From assembly GCF_001053185.1 (NCBI RefSeq), contig NZ_CSTD01000005.1, forward strand, positions 124,001-188,000: a stretch of 64,000 nt of DNA. The letters run 5' to 3'. The notes beneath the pieces were generated by a model. That model searched no databases, was not told where the DNA came from, and saw only the letters and a list, made by a program, of their open reading frames with translations. This DNA comes from Mycobacterium bohemicum DSM 44277 (lineage in GTDB: Bacteria > Actinomycetota > Actinomycetes > Mycobacteriales > Mycobacteriaceae). A program made the position numbers and the translations under genes. Shown piece by piece: positions 25,905 through 34,311 of this stretch (the stretch's first letter is position 1; every line of letters starts with the position of its first letter).

Positions 25905-27644
25905 CTACGAACTCGGCGTCGAGGCGGTCAGCTCGTCGGGCGCAGCCTTCGCGTGGCCGCGACCGACGTAGGCCTCCTCGCGCATCCGTTGCACCATGTG
26001 CGGGTAGTGCAGCTCGAAAGCCGGCCGCTCCGAACGGATCCGGGGCAGCTCGGTGAAGTTGTGCCGCGGCGGCGGGCAACTGGTCGCCCACTCCAGCGAG
26101 TTGCCGTGGCCCCACGGGTCGTCGACCAGCACCGGCTCCCCGTACCGCCAGCTCCTGAACACGTTCCACGCGAACGGCAGCACCGACGCGCCGAGGATGA
26201 AGGCGCCGATGGTGGAGATGAAGTTCAGCGTTGCGAAACCGTCGGTGGGCAGATAGTCGGCGTAGCGGCGCGGCATCCCGGAGTTGCCCAGCCAGTGCTG
26301 CACCAGGAACGTGGTGTGGAAGCCGAGGAACGTCAGCCAGAAGTGCAGCTTGCCCAGCCGCTCGTCGAGCAGGCGGCCCGTCATCTTCGGGAACCAGAAG
26401 TACACCCCGGCATACGTGGCGAACACGATGGTGCCGAACAGCGTGTAGTGGAAGTGCGCGACGACGAAGTAGGTGTCGCTGACGTGGAAGTCCAGCGGCG
26501 GGCTGGCCAGCATCACCCCGGTGAGGCCACCGAACAGGAACGTGACCATGAAGCCGAGCGAGAACAGCATCGGTGTCTGAAACGTCAGCTGCCCCTTCCA
26601 CATCGTGCCGATCCAGTTGAAGAACTTGATTCCGGTCGGCACGGCGATGAGGAAAGTCATGAACGAGAAGAACGGCAGCAGAACGGCTCCCGTGGCGAAC
26701 ATGTGGTGCGCCCACACCGCCACCGACAGCGCGGCGATCGACAGCGTGGCGTAGACCAGCGTGGTGTAGCCGAAGATCGGCTTGCGGGAGAACACCGGCA
26801 CCACCTCGCTGATGATGCCGAAGAACGGCAGCGCGATGACGTACACCTCGGGATGCCCGAAGAACCAGAACAAGTGCTGGAACAGGATCACCCCGCCGTT
26901 GGACGCGTCGTAGATGTGCGCACCGATGCGGCGATCGGCCTCCAGACCGAACAGCGCGGCGGTCAGCAACGGAAAGATCATCAGGACAAGCACGCTGGTG
27001 ACGAAGATGTTCCAGGTGAAGATCGGCATCCGGAACATGGTCATACCGGGCGCGCGCATGCACACCACCGTGGTGATCATGTTCACCGCCCCCAGGATGG
27101 TGCCCAGGCCGCCGACCCCGACGCCGAGGATCCACAGGTCGCCGCCGGAGCCGGGCGTGTGCACCGAATTCGACAGCGGCGTATAGGCGGTCCAGCCGAA
27201 GTCGGCCGCACCCCCGGGCATGATGAAGCCGCTCAACGCGATCAGCGCGCCGAACACGAACAGCCAGAACGACAGGGCGTTCAGGCGCGGGAAGGCCACG
27301 TCGGGCGCGCCGATCTGCAGCGGCAGCACCAGGTTGGCGAACCCGAAGACCACGGGCGTCGCATAGAACAGCAGCATGGCCGTGCCGTGCATGGTGAACA
27401 GCTGGTTGTACTGCTCGTTGGACAGGAACTGCAGCCCGGGCCTGGCCAGCTCGAGGCGGAGGAAGAGCGCCATCAGGCCGCCGATGAAGAAGAAGATGAA
27501 GCAGGCGACCATGTACATGATCCCGATCATCTTGTGGTCGGTGGTGCTGATGATCTTGTAGATCAGGTTGCCCTTCGGGCCCGTTCGCGCCGGAAACGGC
27601 CGACGGGCCTCCAGATCACCGACGGGCGGCGCCTCAGCGGTCAT
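25905..27644 (-). CDS. ctaD: Cytochrome c oxidase subunit I (aa3-type)
   Basis: A 579-residue twelve-helix membrane protein, the catalytic subunit of the aa3 oxidase of the bcc-aa3 supercomplex, which reduces oxygen and pumps protons. Visible are the low-spin haem region (LFTMHGTAMLLFYATPV), the CuB and Tyr-crosslink region GHPEVYVIALPFFG, WAHHMFATG, the K-channel helix, and HFHYTLFG with the haem a3/a ligands. ATG 27644 follows GGGAGG. It closely matches mycobacterial CtaD in length. The other oxidase subunits are not adjacent, as is usual in mycobacteria. Confidence 0.97.
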   Translation of the reverse strand: MTAEAPPVGDLEARRPFPARTGPKGNLIYKIISTTDHKMIGIMYMVACFIFFFIGGLMALFLRLELARPGLQFLSNEQYNQLFTMHGTAMLLFYATPVVFGFANLVLPLQIGAPDVAFPRLNALSFWLFVFGALIALSGFIMPGGAADFGWTAYTPLSNSVHTPGSGGDLWILGVGVGGLGTILGAVNMITTVVCMRAPGMTMFRMPIFTWNIFVTSVLVLMIFPLLTAALFGLEADRRIGAHIYDASNGGVILFQHLFWFFGHPEVYVIALPFFGIISEVVPVFSRKPIFGYTTLVYATLSIAALSVAVWAHHMFATGAVLLPFFSFMTFLIAVPTGIKFFNWIGTMWKGQLTFQTPMLFSLGFMVTFLFGGLTGVMLASPPLDFHVSDTYFVVAHFHYTLFGTIVFATYAGVYFWFPKMTGRLLDERLGKLHFWLTFLGFHTTFLVQHWLGNSGMPRRYADYLPTDGFATLNFISTIGAFILGASVLPFAWNVFRSWRYGEPVLVDDPWGHGNSLEWATSCPPPRHNFTELPRIRSERPAFELHYPHMVQRMREEAYVGRGHAKAAPDELTASTPSS

Positions 27645-27777
27645 GAACTACCTCCCTGCAACTCAGCATCGCCCCCAGCAAATGACAAGCGGCCCAAGTA
27701 TTCCGGCCGGTCCGCGGACGGCCCTAGGGCCAAACGTCCCTAATTTCGCTGCGCGTTTGGTCACGCCCGCGCCACAA

Positions 27778-27796
27778 CAAAGTGAGGCTTACCTTC
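27778..27796. promoter_or_regulatory. Candidate IdeR iron box
   Basis: A 19-bp stretch matches the mycobacterial iron-box consensus TWAGGTWAGSCTWACCTWA at about 15 of 19 positions; the right half GGCTTACCTT is nearly perfect and the left half weaker. It lies about 43-61 bases upstream of the GTG at 27839 and in the ctaD divergent promoter region. A TATGGT -10-like hexamer is at 27827-27832. Confidence 0.4.
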
Positions 27797-27838
27797 CCCC
27801 GGCGTCCGTATCGAGCAAATCTGGCTTATGGTGTGCTC

Positions 27839-29020
27839 GTGTGGCGGGCCGGCCGATTCCTCGTCGTCCTCATCGCGACGGCGGCCGCACTCGGGCTGGT
27901 CATCCCGAGCTCAAGCGGCCGCGGCGCGTGGCCCGCGCCGCCCGCCGTGACCGGGGCCGCACCGCTCACCTGCCTGCAGGCCGCGCTCACCGGCTACGCG
28001 GACTCCGGCACCGGCTGGACGGGCGGGGACTCGACCTGGTCGGCGCCGCTGCCCGGCGACCGGGAGGTGCTTGCCTTCTCGGACACCTTCCTCGGACCCA
28101 TCACTCCGCCGAGCCGGCCGCCCGGCGCGGCGTTCGTGCACAATTCCCTCGTCGTCCGCGATGCGCAGGGCCACTGGTCGACCGTCGTCGGCGGGAGCCC
28201 CGACCACCCCGCGGCATTGATCGAGCCGGCCGATCCCGCGCACTGGTTCTGGCTGGGCGCGGCCACCTTCGCCGCCGGGGCGTTGCAGGTTCCGCTCACC
28301 GAGTGGAGCGGCACCGGGCCGGGCCCGCTTGACTTCGGGTTCGTCGGGTCATGGCTGGCGCGCTTCGAAGGGAGCGACCTGCGGTCGGCCCCCACCATCA
28401 TCCCGCTGCCGCGATCGCGCGGGATTCAGTGGGGACAGTGGGTGCAGCCCGCGGGTCGGTGGACGTACGTCTACGGCGTGGAGAGCGCCGGGGAGGGCAA
28501 GTACCTGCACGTTGCCCGCGTTGCGGGAGCCGATCTGCGCCAAGCCTTTTCATTCTGGAACGGCCGGGAATGGTCCCCGTCCGAGTCCGACTCTGCGCGG
28601 GTGGCCGACGGCGTCTCCGCGGAGCTGTCGGTGCACCCGCTGCGCGACGGGGTGTACCTGCTGACAACGATGGAGGGCGGGAAGCTGTTCACCGACCGCC
28701 TCGTCGGCCGATTCGGTTCTTCGCCGACGGGACCGTTCGGGCCGGCGGTCACCCTCTACCGGACCCCCGAGGGCGGTGCCTCGGGACTGTATCGCGACCC
28801 GGAGGTCTACACCTACAACGCGCACGCGCACCCGGAGCTCTCGACGCCGACCAGCCTCGTCATCTCCTATGACGTCAACAGCCTCGACACCTCGCCGGGG
28901 GGAGACGTGTACCGCCAGGTGAGCATCTACCGGCCGCGCTTCGTGGTGGTGTCGTTGCGCTGGAACGGCGGCTCAAACGCCGGGCCGGCGGTCGCGGCCA
29001 CCCGGCGGCCCTGTCCTTGA
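27839..29020 (+). CDS. Secreted DUF4185-like protein
   Basis: A 393-residue exported protein. The N terminus (RFLVVLIATAAALGLVIP) is a signal peptide or anchor. The body has GDSTWSAPLPGDREVLAFSD followed by FVHNSLVV, which resembles the five-bladed propeller DUF4185/glycosidase-like fold, and a late GLYRDPEVYTYNAHAHPEL motif. The enzymatic role is unknown. I prefer GTG 27839, which lies about seven bases after a TATGGT element and would give a leaderless message; GTG 27833 is also possible. A candidate iron box lies upstream. Confidence 0.78.
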   Translation: MWRAGRFLVVLIATAAALGLVIPSSSGRGAWPAPPAVTGAAPLTCLQAALTGYADSGTGWTGGDSTWSAPLPGDREVLAFSDTFLGPITPPSRPPGAAFVHNSLVVRDAQGHWSTVVGGSPDHPAALIEPADPAHWFWLGAATFAAGALQVPLTEWSGTGPGPLDFGFVGSWLARFEGSDLRSAPTIIPLPRSRGIQWGQWVQPAGRWTYVYGVESAGEGKYLHVARVAGADLRQAFSFWNGREWSPSESDSARVADGVSAELSVHPLRDGVYLLTTMEGGKLFTDRLVGRFGSSPTGPFGPAVTLYRTPEGGASGLYRDPEVYTYNAHAHPELSTPTSLVISYDVNSLDTSPGGDVYRQVSIYRPRFVVVSLRWNGGSNAGPAVAATRRPCP

Positions 29021-29055
29021 CCCGAAAGCGTTGCGCCCCGAGCGCTTCGGCGCTC

Positions 29056-29664
29056 TCAGATAGCGGCCGCCGCCCCGCGCGCGGTGGCGGTGAGGGTCGC
29101 GATGATTCGCTCTTCGTCGGTGTCAAGGTCGCGCTGCAGCCACGCCACGATGAGGTCGGTGGTCCCGGCGACCAGCGCGCGCGTGGCCAGCATCCGGTCG
29201 ACGGACGGCTTCGGCCGGCCGCTGAAGGACATCGCGTCGGCGGCCATGCGCTCGGTGAATCTGCGCACCGCGCGCTGCTGGCATTCGCGCAACCGGGGAA
29301 ATCCGGGGCACTCCATGTACAGCCGGGCGTCCGCGGGGTCCGACGCCAAGGTGTGCACGACCGCGCGCAGCGTGCCCTCGACGCGATCGGCGAGCGGAGC
29401 GGTGGTCAGCACCTCCTCCATCTGGGCGCCCAACCGGCCGAACAACTCCTCGGCGCACGCGTCCAGCAGGTCGTCCTTGGTCGCGAATTCGGCGTAGAAG
29501 TACCGCTTGCTCAGCGCGGCGCGCTGGCACACCAGGTCGACGGTCAGCGGCGCCACACCGCCGTCGGCGATGAGCGTGCGGGCGGCCTCCAGCAGGCGGA
29601 GCCGCCGGTCCTGCGACCGCTGCTGTGCGCTCAGTCCGCCGTACGTGCGACCCACCGCCGTCAT
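29056..29664 (-). CDS. TetR-family transcriptional regulator
   Basis: A 202-residue TetR repressor. The DNA-binding region runs from LRLLEAARTLIADGG through LTVDLVCQRAALSKRYFYAE with the usual Y-F-Y-F-like aromatic turn. The remaining helices form the ligand domain. It diverges from the cytochrome P450 gene over about 100 bases and probably represses it. A short TCCAC-ATC-GTGGA repeat at 29727-29739 could be its site but is weak. ATG 29664 is chosen; ATG 29682 adds six residues. Confidence 0.9.
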   Translation of the reverse strand: MTAVGRTYGGLSAQQRSQDRRLRLLEAARTLIADGGVAPLTVDLVCQRAALSKRYFYAEFATKDDLLDACAEELFGRLGAQMEEVLTTAPLADRVEGTLRAVVHTLASDPADARLYMECPGFPRLRECQQRAVRRFTERMAADAMSFSGRPKPSVDRMLATRALVAGTTDLIVAWLQRDLDTDEERIIATLTATARGAAAAI

Positions 29665-29760
29665 GACCACATCTTGACCCATCTGTCGGCGCGCCCCCAT
29701 AATCTGAAACGCAATCGTTCCACATCGTGGATGCGTCGCACCAGACCCCAAGGAGACCGC

Positions 29761-31011
29761 ATGGGCACCCGGATCATCGACGAGGCCGCGCGGGTCCTGG
29801 CCGAGCCGCTGGCCTACACCGACGAAAAGCGGCTGCACGACGCGCTGGCTCACCTGCGGGCGCACGCTCCGGTGTCCTGGGTCGACGTCAGGGGTTACCG
29901 GCCGTTCTGGGCGATCACCAAGCACGCCGACATCATGGACATCGAGCGCCAGAACGACCTGTTCACCAACGATCCTCGCCCCCTGTTGATGATCGCCGAG
30001 GGCGAGGACATGTTGCGCACGCAGATGGAGGCCGGGATCGGCCTGCGCACGCTGATCCACATGGACGACCCGCTGCACCGCGACATGCGCAAGATCGGAG
30101 CCGACTGGTTCCGTCCGAAGGCGATGCGCGACTTGAAGATCCGCGTCGACGAACTGGCCAAGATCTACGTCGAGAAGATGGTCGAAAAGGGTCCCGAGTG
30201 TGACTTCGTGCAGGAGGTCGCGGTCAACTACCCGCTGTACGTGATCCTGTCGCTGCTCGGGCTTCCGGAGTCGGACTTTCCGCGCATGCTCAAGCTCACG
30301 CAGGAGATGTTCGGCGGAGATGACATGGAGTTTCAGCGGGGCGGCTCACCCGAGGACATGCTCGCCGTGCTGCTGGACTTCTTCAACTACTTCGCGGCAC
30401 TCACCGCGTCGCGCCGCGAGCACCCGACCGAGGACCTGGCCTCGGCGATCGCCAACGCCACGATCAACGGAGAACCGTTGTCGGACATGGACACCGCGTC
30501 CTACTACGTGATCGTGGCCAGCGCGGGCCACGACACCACGAGCGCCGGAATCGCGGGCGGCATGCTGGCGCTGGTGGAGAACCCCGGCGAGCTGGCCCGG
30601 CTGCAGCGGGATCCCGGCCTGATGGGCACCGCCGTCGAGGAGATGATCCGCTGCGTGGTACCGGTCAAGGAGTTCATGCGGACCGCGCAGGCCGACACCG
30701 AGGTGCGCGGCGTGCCGATCGCCAAGGGCGAGTCGGTGCTGCTGTCCTATGTGTCCGCCAACCGCGACGAGGACGTGTTCTACGACCCGATGCGCTTCGA
30801 CGTCGGCCGTGACCCCAACAAGCACCTGTCGTTCGGATACGGCGTGCACTTCTGCCTGGGCGCCGCGCTGGCGCGCATGGAGATGAACAGCTTCTTCTCC
30901 GAGCTGGTGCCGCGGATCAGGTCGATCGAGCTGGCCGGTGAACCCGAGCTGATGGCGACCACCTTCGTCGGCGGGCTCAAGCACTTGCCGATTCGCTACT
31001 CGCTCACGTGA
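29761..31011 (+). CDS. Cytochrome P450
   Basis: A 416-residue soluble bacterial P450. The haem-binding loop is FGYGVHFCLG with thiolate ligand C365. The I-helix oxygen motif is A255-G-H-D-T-T260, and the K-helix ExxR is EEMIR. It needs a ferredoxin and reductase; none is adjacent, the nearest pair being at 9.3-10.7 kb. I do not assign a CYP family. ATG 29761 follows AAGGAG. The divergent TetR gene suggests substrate-induced expression. It is convergent with the eis-like pseudogene, 19 bases apart. Confidence 0.95.
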   Translation: MGTRIIDEAARVLAEPLAYTDEKRLHDALAHLRAHAPVSWVDVRGYRPFWAITKHADIMDIERQNDLFTNDPRPLLMIAEGEDMLRTQMEAGIGLRTLIHMDDPLHRDMRKIGADWFRPKAMRDLKIRVDELAKIYVEKMVEKGPECDFVQEVAVNYPLYVILSLLGLPESDFPRMLKLTQEMFGGDDMEFQRGGSPEDMLAVLLDFFNYFAALTASRREHPTEDLASAIANATINGEPLSDMDTASYYVIVASAGHDTTSAGIAGGMLALVENPGELARLQRDPGLMGTAVEEMIRCVVPVKEFMRTAQADTEVRGVPIAKGESVLLSYVSANRDEDVFYDPMRFDVGRDPNKHLSFGYGVHFCLGAALARMEMNSFFSELVPRIRSIELAGEPELMATTFVGGLKHLPIRYSLT

Positions 31012-31030
31012 ATCGCGGCCCGGCGCCGCG

Positions 31031-32232
31031 TCAGAAGTAGAACCCGGCATGGGGTGCGTCGGGCACCGCGAACAGCCGGTCGGCCACGGCCAGCGCCGCG
31101 GGGTCGTCGGCGCGGACCAGGCCGGCGACCTCGCCCCGCCGAGCAGGACGGCGCCGAGGCCCTCGATGGCGACGTGTAGCTGCGCGGGCCGCTCCGTTGG
31201 CTCGGCGCCCTCCCCGGAAACGGTGAAGCTCGCCGAATTCGCCGCAAGCATCGGGTCATTCACCGCGATCGTGACCTCCCCGCCCGCCGCGTAGCGGCGC
31301 TCAGACAGTGCCCGGCCGGCGTCGATCACGCGCAGCCAGGTTTCGTCGTGCACCGCGGTGACCCGCGCGGCCCGCCGATCGGCCAGCAGCCACGGCAGCG
31401 GGTCGTCGACGGCCAGCATCCAAAAGAGCACGCGGTCAACCAAATCCAGATTGAGCAGGAAACGCAGCAGGCCGAGGTAGGCCACCACGGTGGGGGCGAA
31501 GAAATCCTCGACCACGATGGTGCGCTGCTGGCTGACGAACCACGCCTCGGTGTCGATGGGCCGGTAGCGGGCGAAACCCGATTCCGTGCCGGGCTCGCCG
31601 TGTACCGCGACATAGTAAGCGCCCGAGGATGATTCGGTGCGCAGCCGAAGTCCCTGCCACCACACGTCCGGGCGATCGATCGTTCCGGGTCGCGACGGTC
31701 GGTTTCGCGCGTAGATCCCGGGCAGGACGTCCCACGCTTGCGCGGGGTCCAGCAGCCGCACGGGCCCACCGTCCGCGACACCGGGTCGAAGCGCGGCCCG
31801 CGCCGTCTGTACCTCCACCGACTGCGACGAGCTGGCCACCCCGTAGCCGTACCTCCCGTAGATGGTCGCCTCGGAGGCCCGCAGTGTCGCCACGACCTCG
31901 CCGCGGGCGGCGCAGTCGGACAACTGGTGACGCATCAGGTCGGTGGCGACGCCTTGCCGGGTGAACGACGGCAGCACCCCGATGTGGGTGACGGCGGCGT
32001 GGGCCACGATCGATCCGCCGGGCAGCGTGAGCCGGCTGGTGACCGCGTCGGCGGTGCCGACGAGCCGGTCGTCGACGAACGCGCCCACCGTGCGGCCCGG
32101 CTCGAGCAGCGTGGCGATCTGGCCGGGCCGCAGGTTCGACAGCGGCGGGAAACCCACCATGGCGGTGCGGAACACGTTCAGCGCGGCGACCAGATCGTCC
32201 TCATCGTCGAGGACGCGGATCTCGGGGGTCAT
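31031..32232 (-). pseudogene. Eis-like GNAT acetyltransferase with 3' frameshift
   Basis: The first frame encodes about 365 residues of an Eis-type protein: an N-terminal GNAT domain (VTHIGVLPSFTRQGVATDLM), a second acetyltransferase-like domain and the start of the SCP2-like domain (ITVSGEGAEP-like strand, LHVAIEGLGAVLLGG). After a run of four Gs (CCCC at 31134-31137 on the plus strand) the family-like ending moves to another frame, reading VRADDPAALAVADRLFAV and ending AGFYF at 31031. One missing G explains it. In Eis enzymes the C-terminal carboxylate is catalytic, so the shift should inactivate the protein unless it is a sequencing error. ATG 32232. Confidence 0.82.
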
Positions 32233-32280
32233 AGCGCCATCATGGCGCGTGGCCCCGGCGGCGCCCGCAACGCGGTGGCG

Positions 32281-33492
32281 TTAGCGGATCGGCAGCCCCG
32301 TCAGCGCGCGAGAGATCACCAGGCGCTGGATCTCGCTGGTCCCCTCGAAGATGGTGAAGATCTTGGCGTCCCGGTGCATCCGCTCCACCGGGTAGTCGCG
32401 GGTGTACCCGTTGCCACCCAGGATCTGGATGGCCTCGTCGGTGACGTAGACGGCGGTTTCGCTCGCCACCAGCTTGGCCATCGAGCCCTCCGCGGAGTCG
32501 AAGTTGTGGTTGTTGCGCGCCATCCAGCCGGCCCGCCACACCAGCAGCCGGGCCGCGTCGATCCGGCTCTTCATGTCGGCCAGCTTGAACGCGACGGCCT
32601 GGAACTCGCCGATCTTGCGGCCGAATTGCTCGCGCTGGCAGGCGTATTCGAGGGCGTACTCGTACGCGGCGCGCGCGACGCCGACGGCCATCGCGCCGAC
32701 GGTGGGCCTGGTGCGCTCGAAGGTCTTCATGGCGGCCTGACCACCGGCGGAGGCGCCGGACTTGACCCGGGCGATGCGCGCCTCGAACTTCTCCCGGCCG
32801 CCGAGGATCGCGTCCTCGGGCAGGCGCACGTTGTCGAGCACCACCTCGGCGGTGTGCGACGCGCGGATCCCGTGCTTCTTGAATTTCTGGCCCTGCGACA
32901 GCCCCTTGGCGCCCGGCGGGATCACGAACGTGGCCTGGCCGCGGGTGCCGAGCTCGGGATACACCGACGCCACCACGATGTGCACGTTGGCGATGCCGCC
33001 GTTGGTGGCCCAGGTCTTGGTGCCGTTGAGCACCCACTCGCCGGCCGCCTCGTCGTAGCGTGCGCGGGTGCGGATCGCGCCGACGTCGGATCCCGCATCG
33101 GGCTCCGACGAGCAGAACGCGCCGAGCTTGGGGTCGTCGGGCGTGCCGAACATCTCGGGCAACCAGCGGCCCAGCTGTTCGGGAGTTCCGTTGCCCGCCA
33201 ACGCCGCAGCCGCCAGCCCGGTTCCCAGGATGGACAGCGCGATGCCGGCGTCACCCCAGAACATCTCCTCGAAGGTGGTGATGAAGCCCAGACCGGTCGG
33301 CTCGGCCGCCTGCTGCGCGAAGAAGTCGGGGGAATACAGCCCCACCTTCGCGGCCTCCCGGATCACCGGCCACGGGGTCTCCTCCCGTTCGTCCCATTCG
33401 GACGCGGCCGGGCGGATGACCTCGGCCGCGAACTTGTGCACCCAGTCGCGCACCTCGATCACGTCGTCGCTGAGTTGCAGTGAAAAAGTCAC
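32281..33492 (-). CDS. Acyl-CoA dehydrogenase
   Basis: A 403-residue FAD enzyme of the ACAD family, which makes the 2,3 double bond of acyl-CoA in beta-oxidation. Visible are AFCSSEPDAGSDVGAIRTRA (flavin and substrate loop), the middle beta domain with VLNGTKTWATNGG, and the C-terminal QILGGNGYTRDYPVERMHRD. Then comes IFEGTSEIQRLVISR with the usual catalytic glutamate. GTG 33492 follows AGGGGAAC. A TetR gene ends 25 bases upstream on the same strand, so the two form an operon. Chain-length preference is unknown. Confidence 0.95.
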   Translation of the reverse strand: MTFSLQLSDDVIEVRDWVHKFAAEVIRPAASEWDEREETPWPVIREAAKVGLYSPDFFAQQAAEPTGLGFITTFEEMFWGDAGIALSILGTGLAAAALAGNGTPEQLGRWLPEMFGTPDDPKLGAFCSSEPDAGSDVGAIRTRARYDEAAGEWVLNGTKTWATNGGIANVHIVVASVYPELGTRGQATFVIPPGAKGLSQGQKFKKHGIRASHTAEVVLDNVRLPEDAILGGREKFEARIARVKSGASAGGQAAMKTFERTRPTVGAMAVGVARAAYEYALEYACQREQFGRKIGEFQAVAFKLADMKSRIDAARLLVWRAGWMARNNHNFDSAEGSMAKLVASETAVYVTDEAIQILGGNGYTRDYPVERMHRDAKIFTIFEGTSEIQRLVISRALTGLPIR

Positions 33493-33517
33493 GATCGTTC
33501 CCCTGATGTGTTGGTGT

Positions 33518-34129
33518 TCAACGGTTTCCGTGCTGGGCCAGGACGCTCATCGTCTGGGTGACCCAGGCCTCGAAGTAGCGTTCCTCGTCGATGTTGCCGG
33601 GCGTGCGGCCGGTCAGCGCCTGCAGCGTGGCTGCATAGGACAGCGCGCCGATCGCCACGGCCGCGGCGGCCTCGGGATCGGGAATGCTGGTGCGGCCGCT
33701 GCGGTTGCTCGCGGCCAGCTCGTCGGCGAAGCGCTGATAGGCGTTGTCGGTGATGACCTGCCACGTCTTCTCGTCGAGGTCGCCCAGCTCGTCGGGCTCG
33801 CGCAGCATGACCTTGAGCAGGTCCTCGCTCTGCTTCAAGTTGTCCCAGATCAACCGCCCCGCGGTGCGAACCGCATGCTCCACACCGCCCGGCTCACCGG
33901 CGTCGTACTCCTCCCGGGCGGCCACGATGCTGTCGATCCGGTGCGAGACCGCGGCCTCCAACAGTTCGCGCTTGGAGCCGAAGTGTTTGTAGAGCGCACC
34001 CGACCCGGGCGCCAGCCCGGACGCGCGCTGGATGTCGGCGACCGAGGTGGCCGCATACCCCTTCGCGGCGAAGAGCCTCAGCGCCGCGGCGAGCAGCCGG
34101 TCACGGCCCCGGGTCGGCTCGGTGAGCAT
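33518..34129 (-). CDS. TetR-family transcriptional regulator
   Basis: A 203-residue TetR protein with DNA-binding helices RDRLLAAALRLFAAKGYAAT, then SVADIQRASGLAPGSGALYK, the canonical recognition helix leading to YKHFGSK. The ligand domain follows. It lies directly upstream of the acyl-CoA dehydrogenase gene and probably regulates both. A near-palindrome at 34133-34148 ends four bases before the ATG and is a plausible autoregulatory site. The effector is likely an acyl-CoA or the fatty substrate, by analogy only. Confidence 0.93.
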   Translation of the reverse strand: MLTEPTRGRDRLLAAALRLFAAKGYAATSVADIQRASGLAPGSGALYKHFGSKRELLEAAVSHRIDSIVAAREEYDAGEPGGVEHAVRTAGRLIWDNLKQSEDLLKVMLREPDELGDLDEKTWQVITDNAYQRFADELAASNRSGRTSIPDPEAAAAVAIGALSYAATLQALTGRTPGNIDEERYFEAWVTQTMSVLAQHGNR

Positions 34130-34132
34130 GGG

Positions 34133-34148
34133 GAGAGAGTACTCACTC
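34133..34148. promoter_or_regulatory. Candidate TetR operator
   Basis: GAGAGAGTACTCACTC is a 16-bp palindrome centred on GTAC with one mismatched pair. It lies immediately upstream of the TetR ATG, where bound protein would block transcription or initiation. Confidence 0.45.
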
Positions 34149-34311
34149 ACCACCGCGGCGGGCAAGTCGCGGCGCCCGGTCTGCCGGCCGGGCCCGTGCG
34201 CTGCCGGGGGCGAAGCCACGCCGGCTGATATCTTGGGCGTCGGTCCGGCACTTCGAGCGCGCACTGACTGGAGCCCCGATTATTCGCCTACCTCGGCATG
34301 TACAGCTGCCG

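Noticed and set aside
29727..29739. TCCAC-ATC-GTGGA as operator of the TetR/P450 pair
   Set aside because: Arms of only five bases are easily found by chance. Noted in the TetR entry but not called as a feature.
30346..31030. Eis-like gene read through as a 628-residue protein antisense to the P450
   Set aside because: The natural C-terminal residues and stop at 31031 are in another frame. The extension is P450 antisense without family signal.
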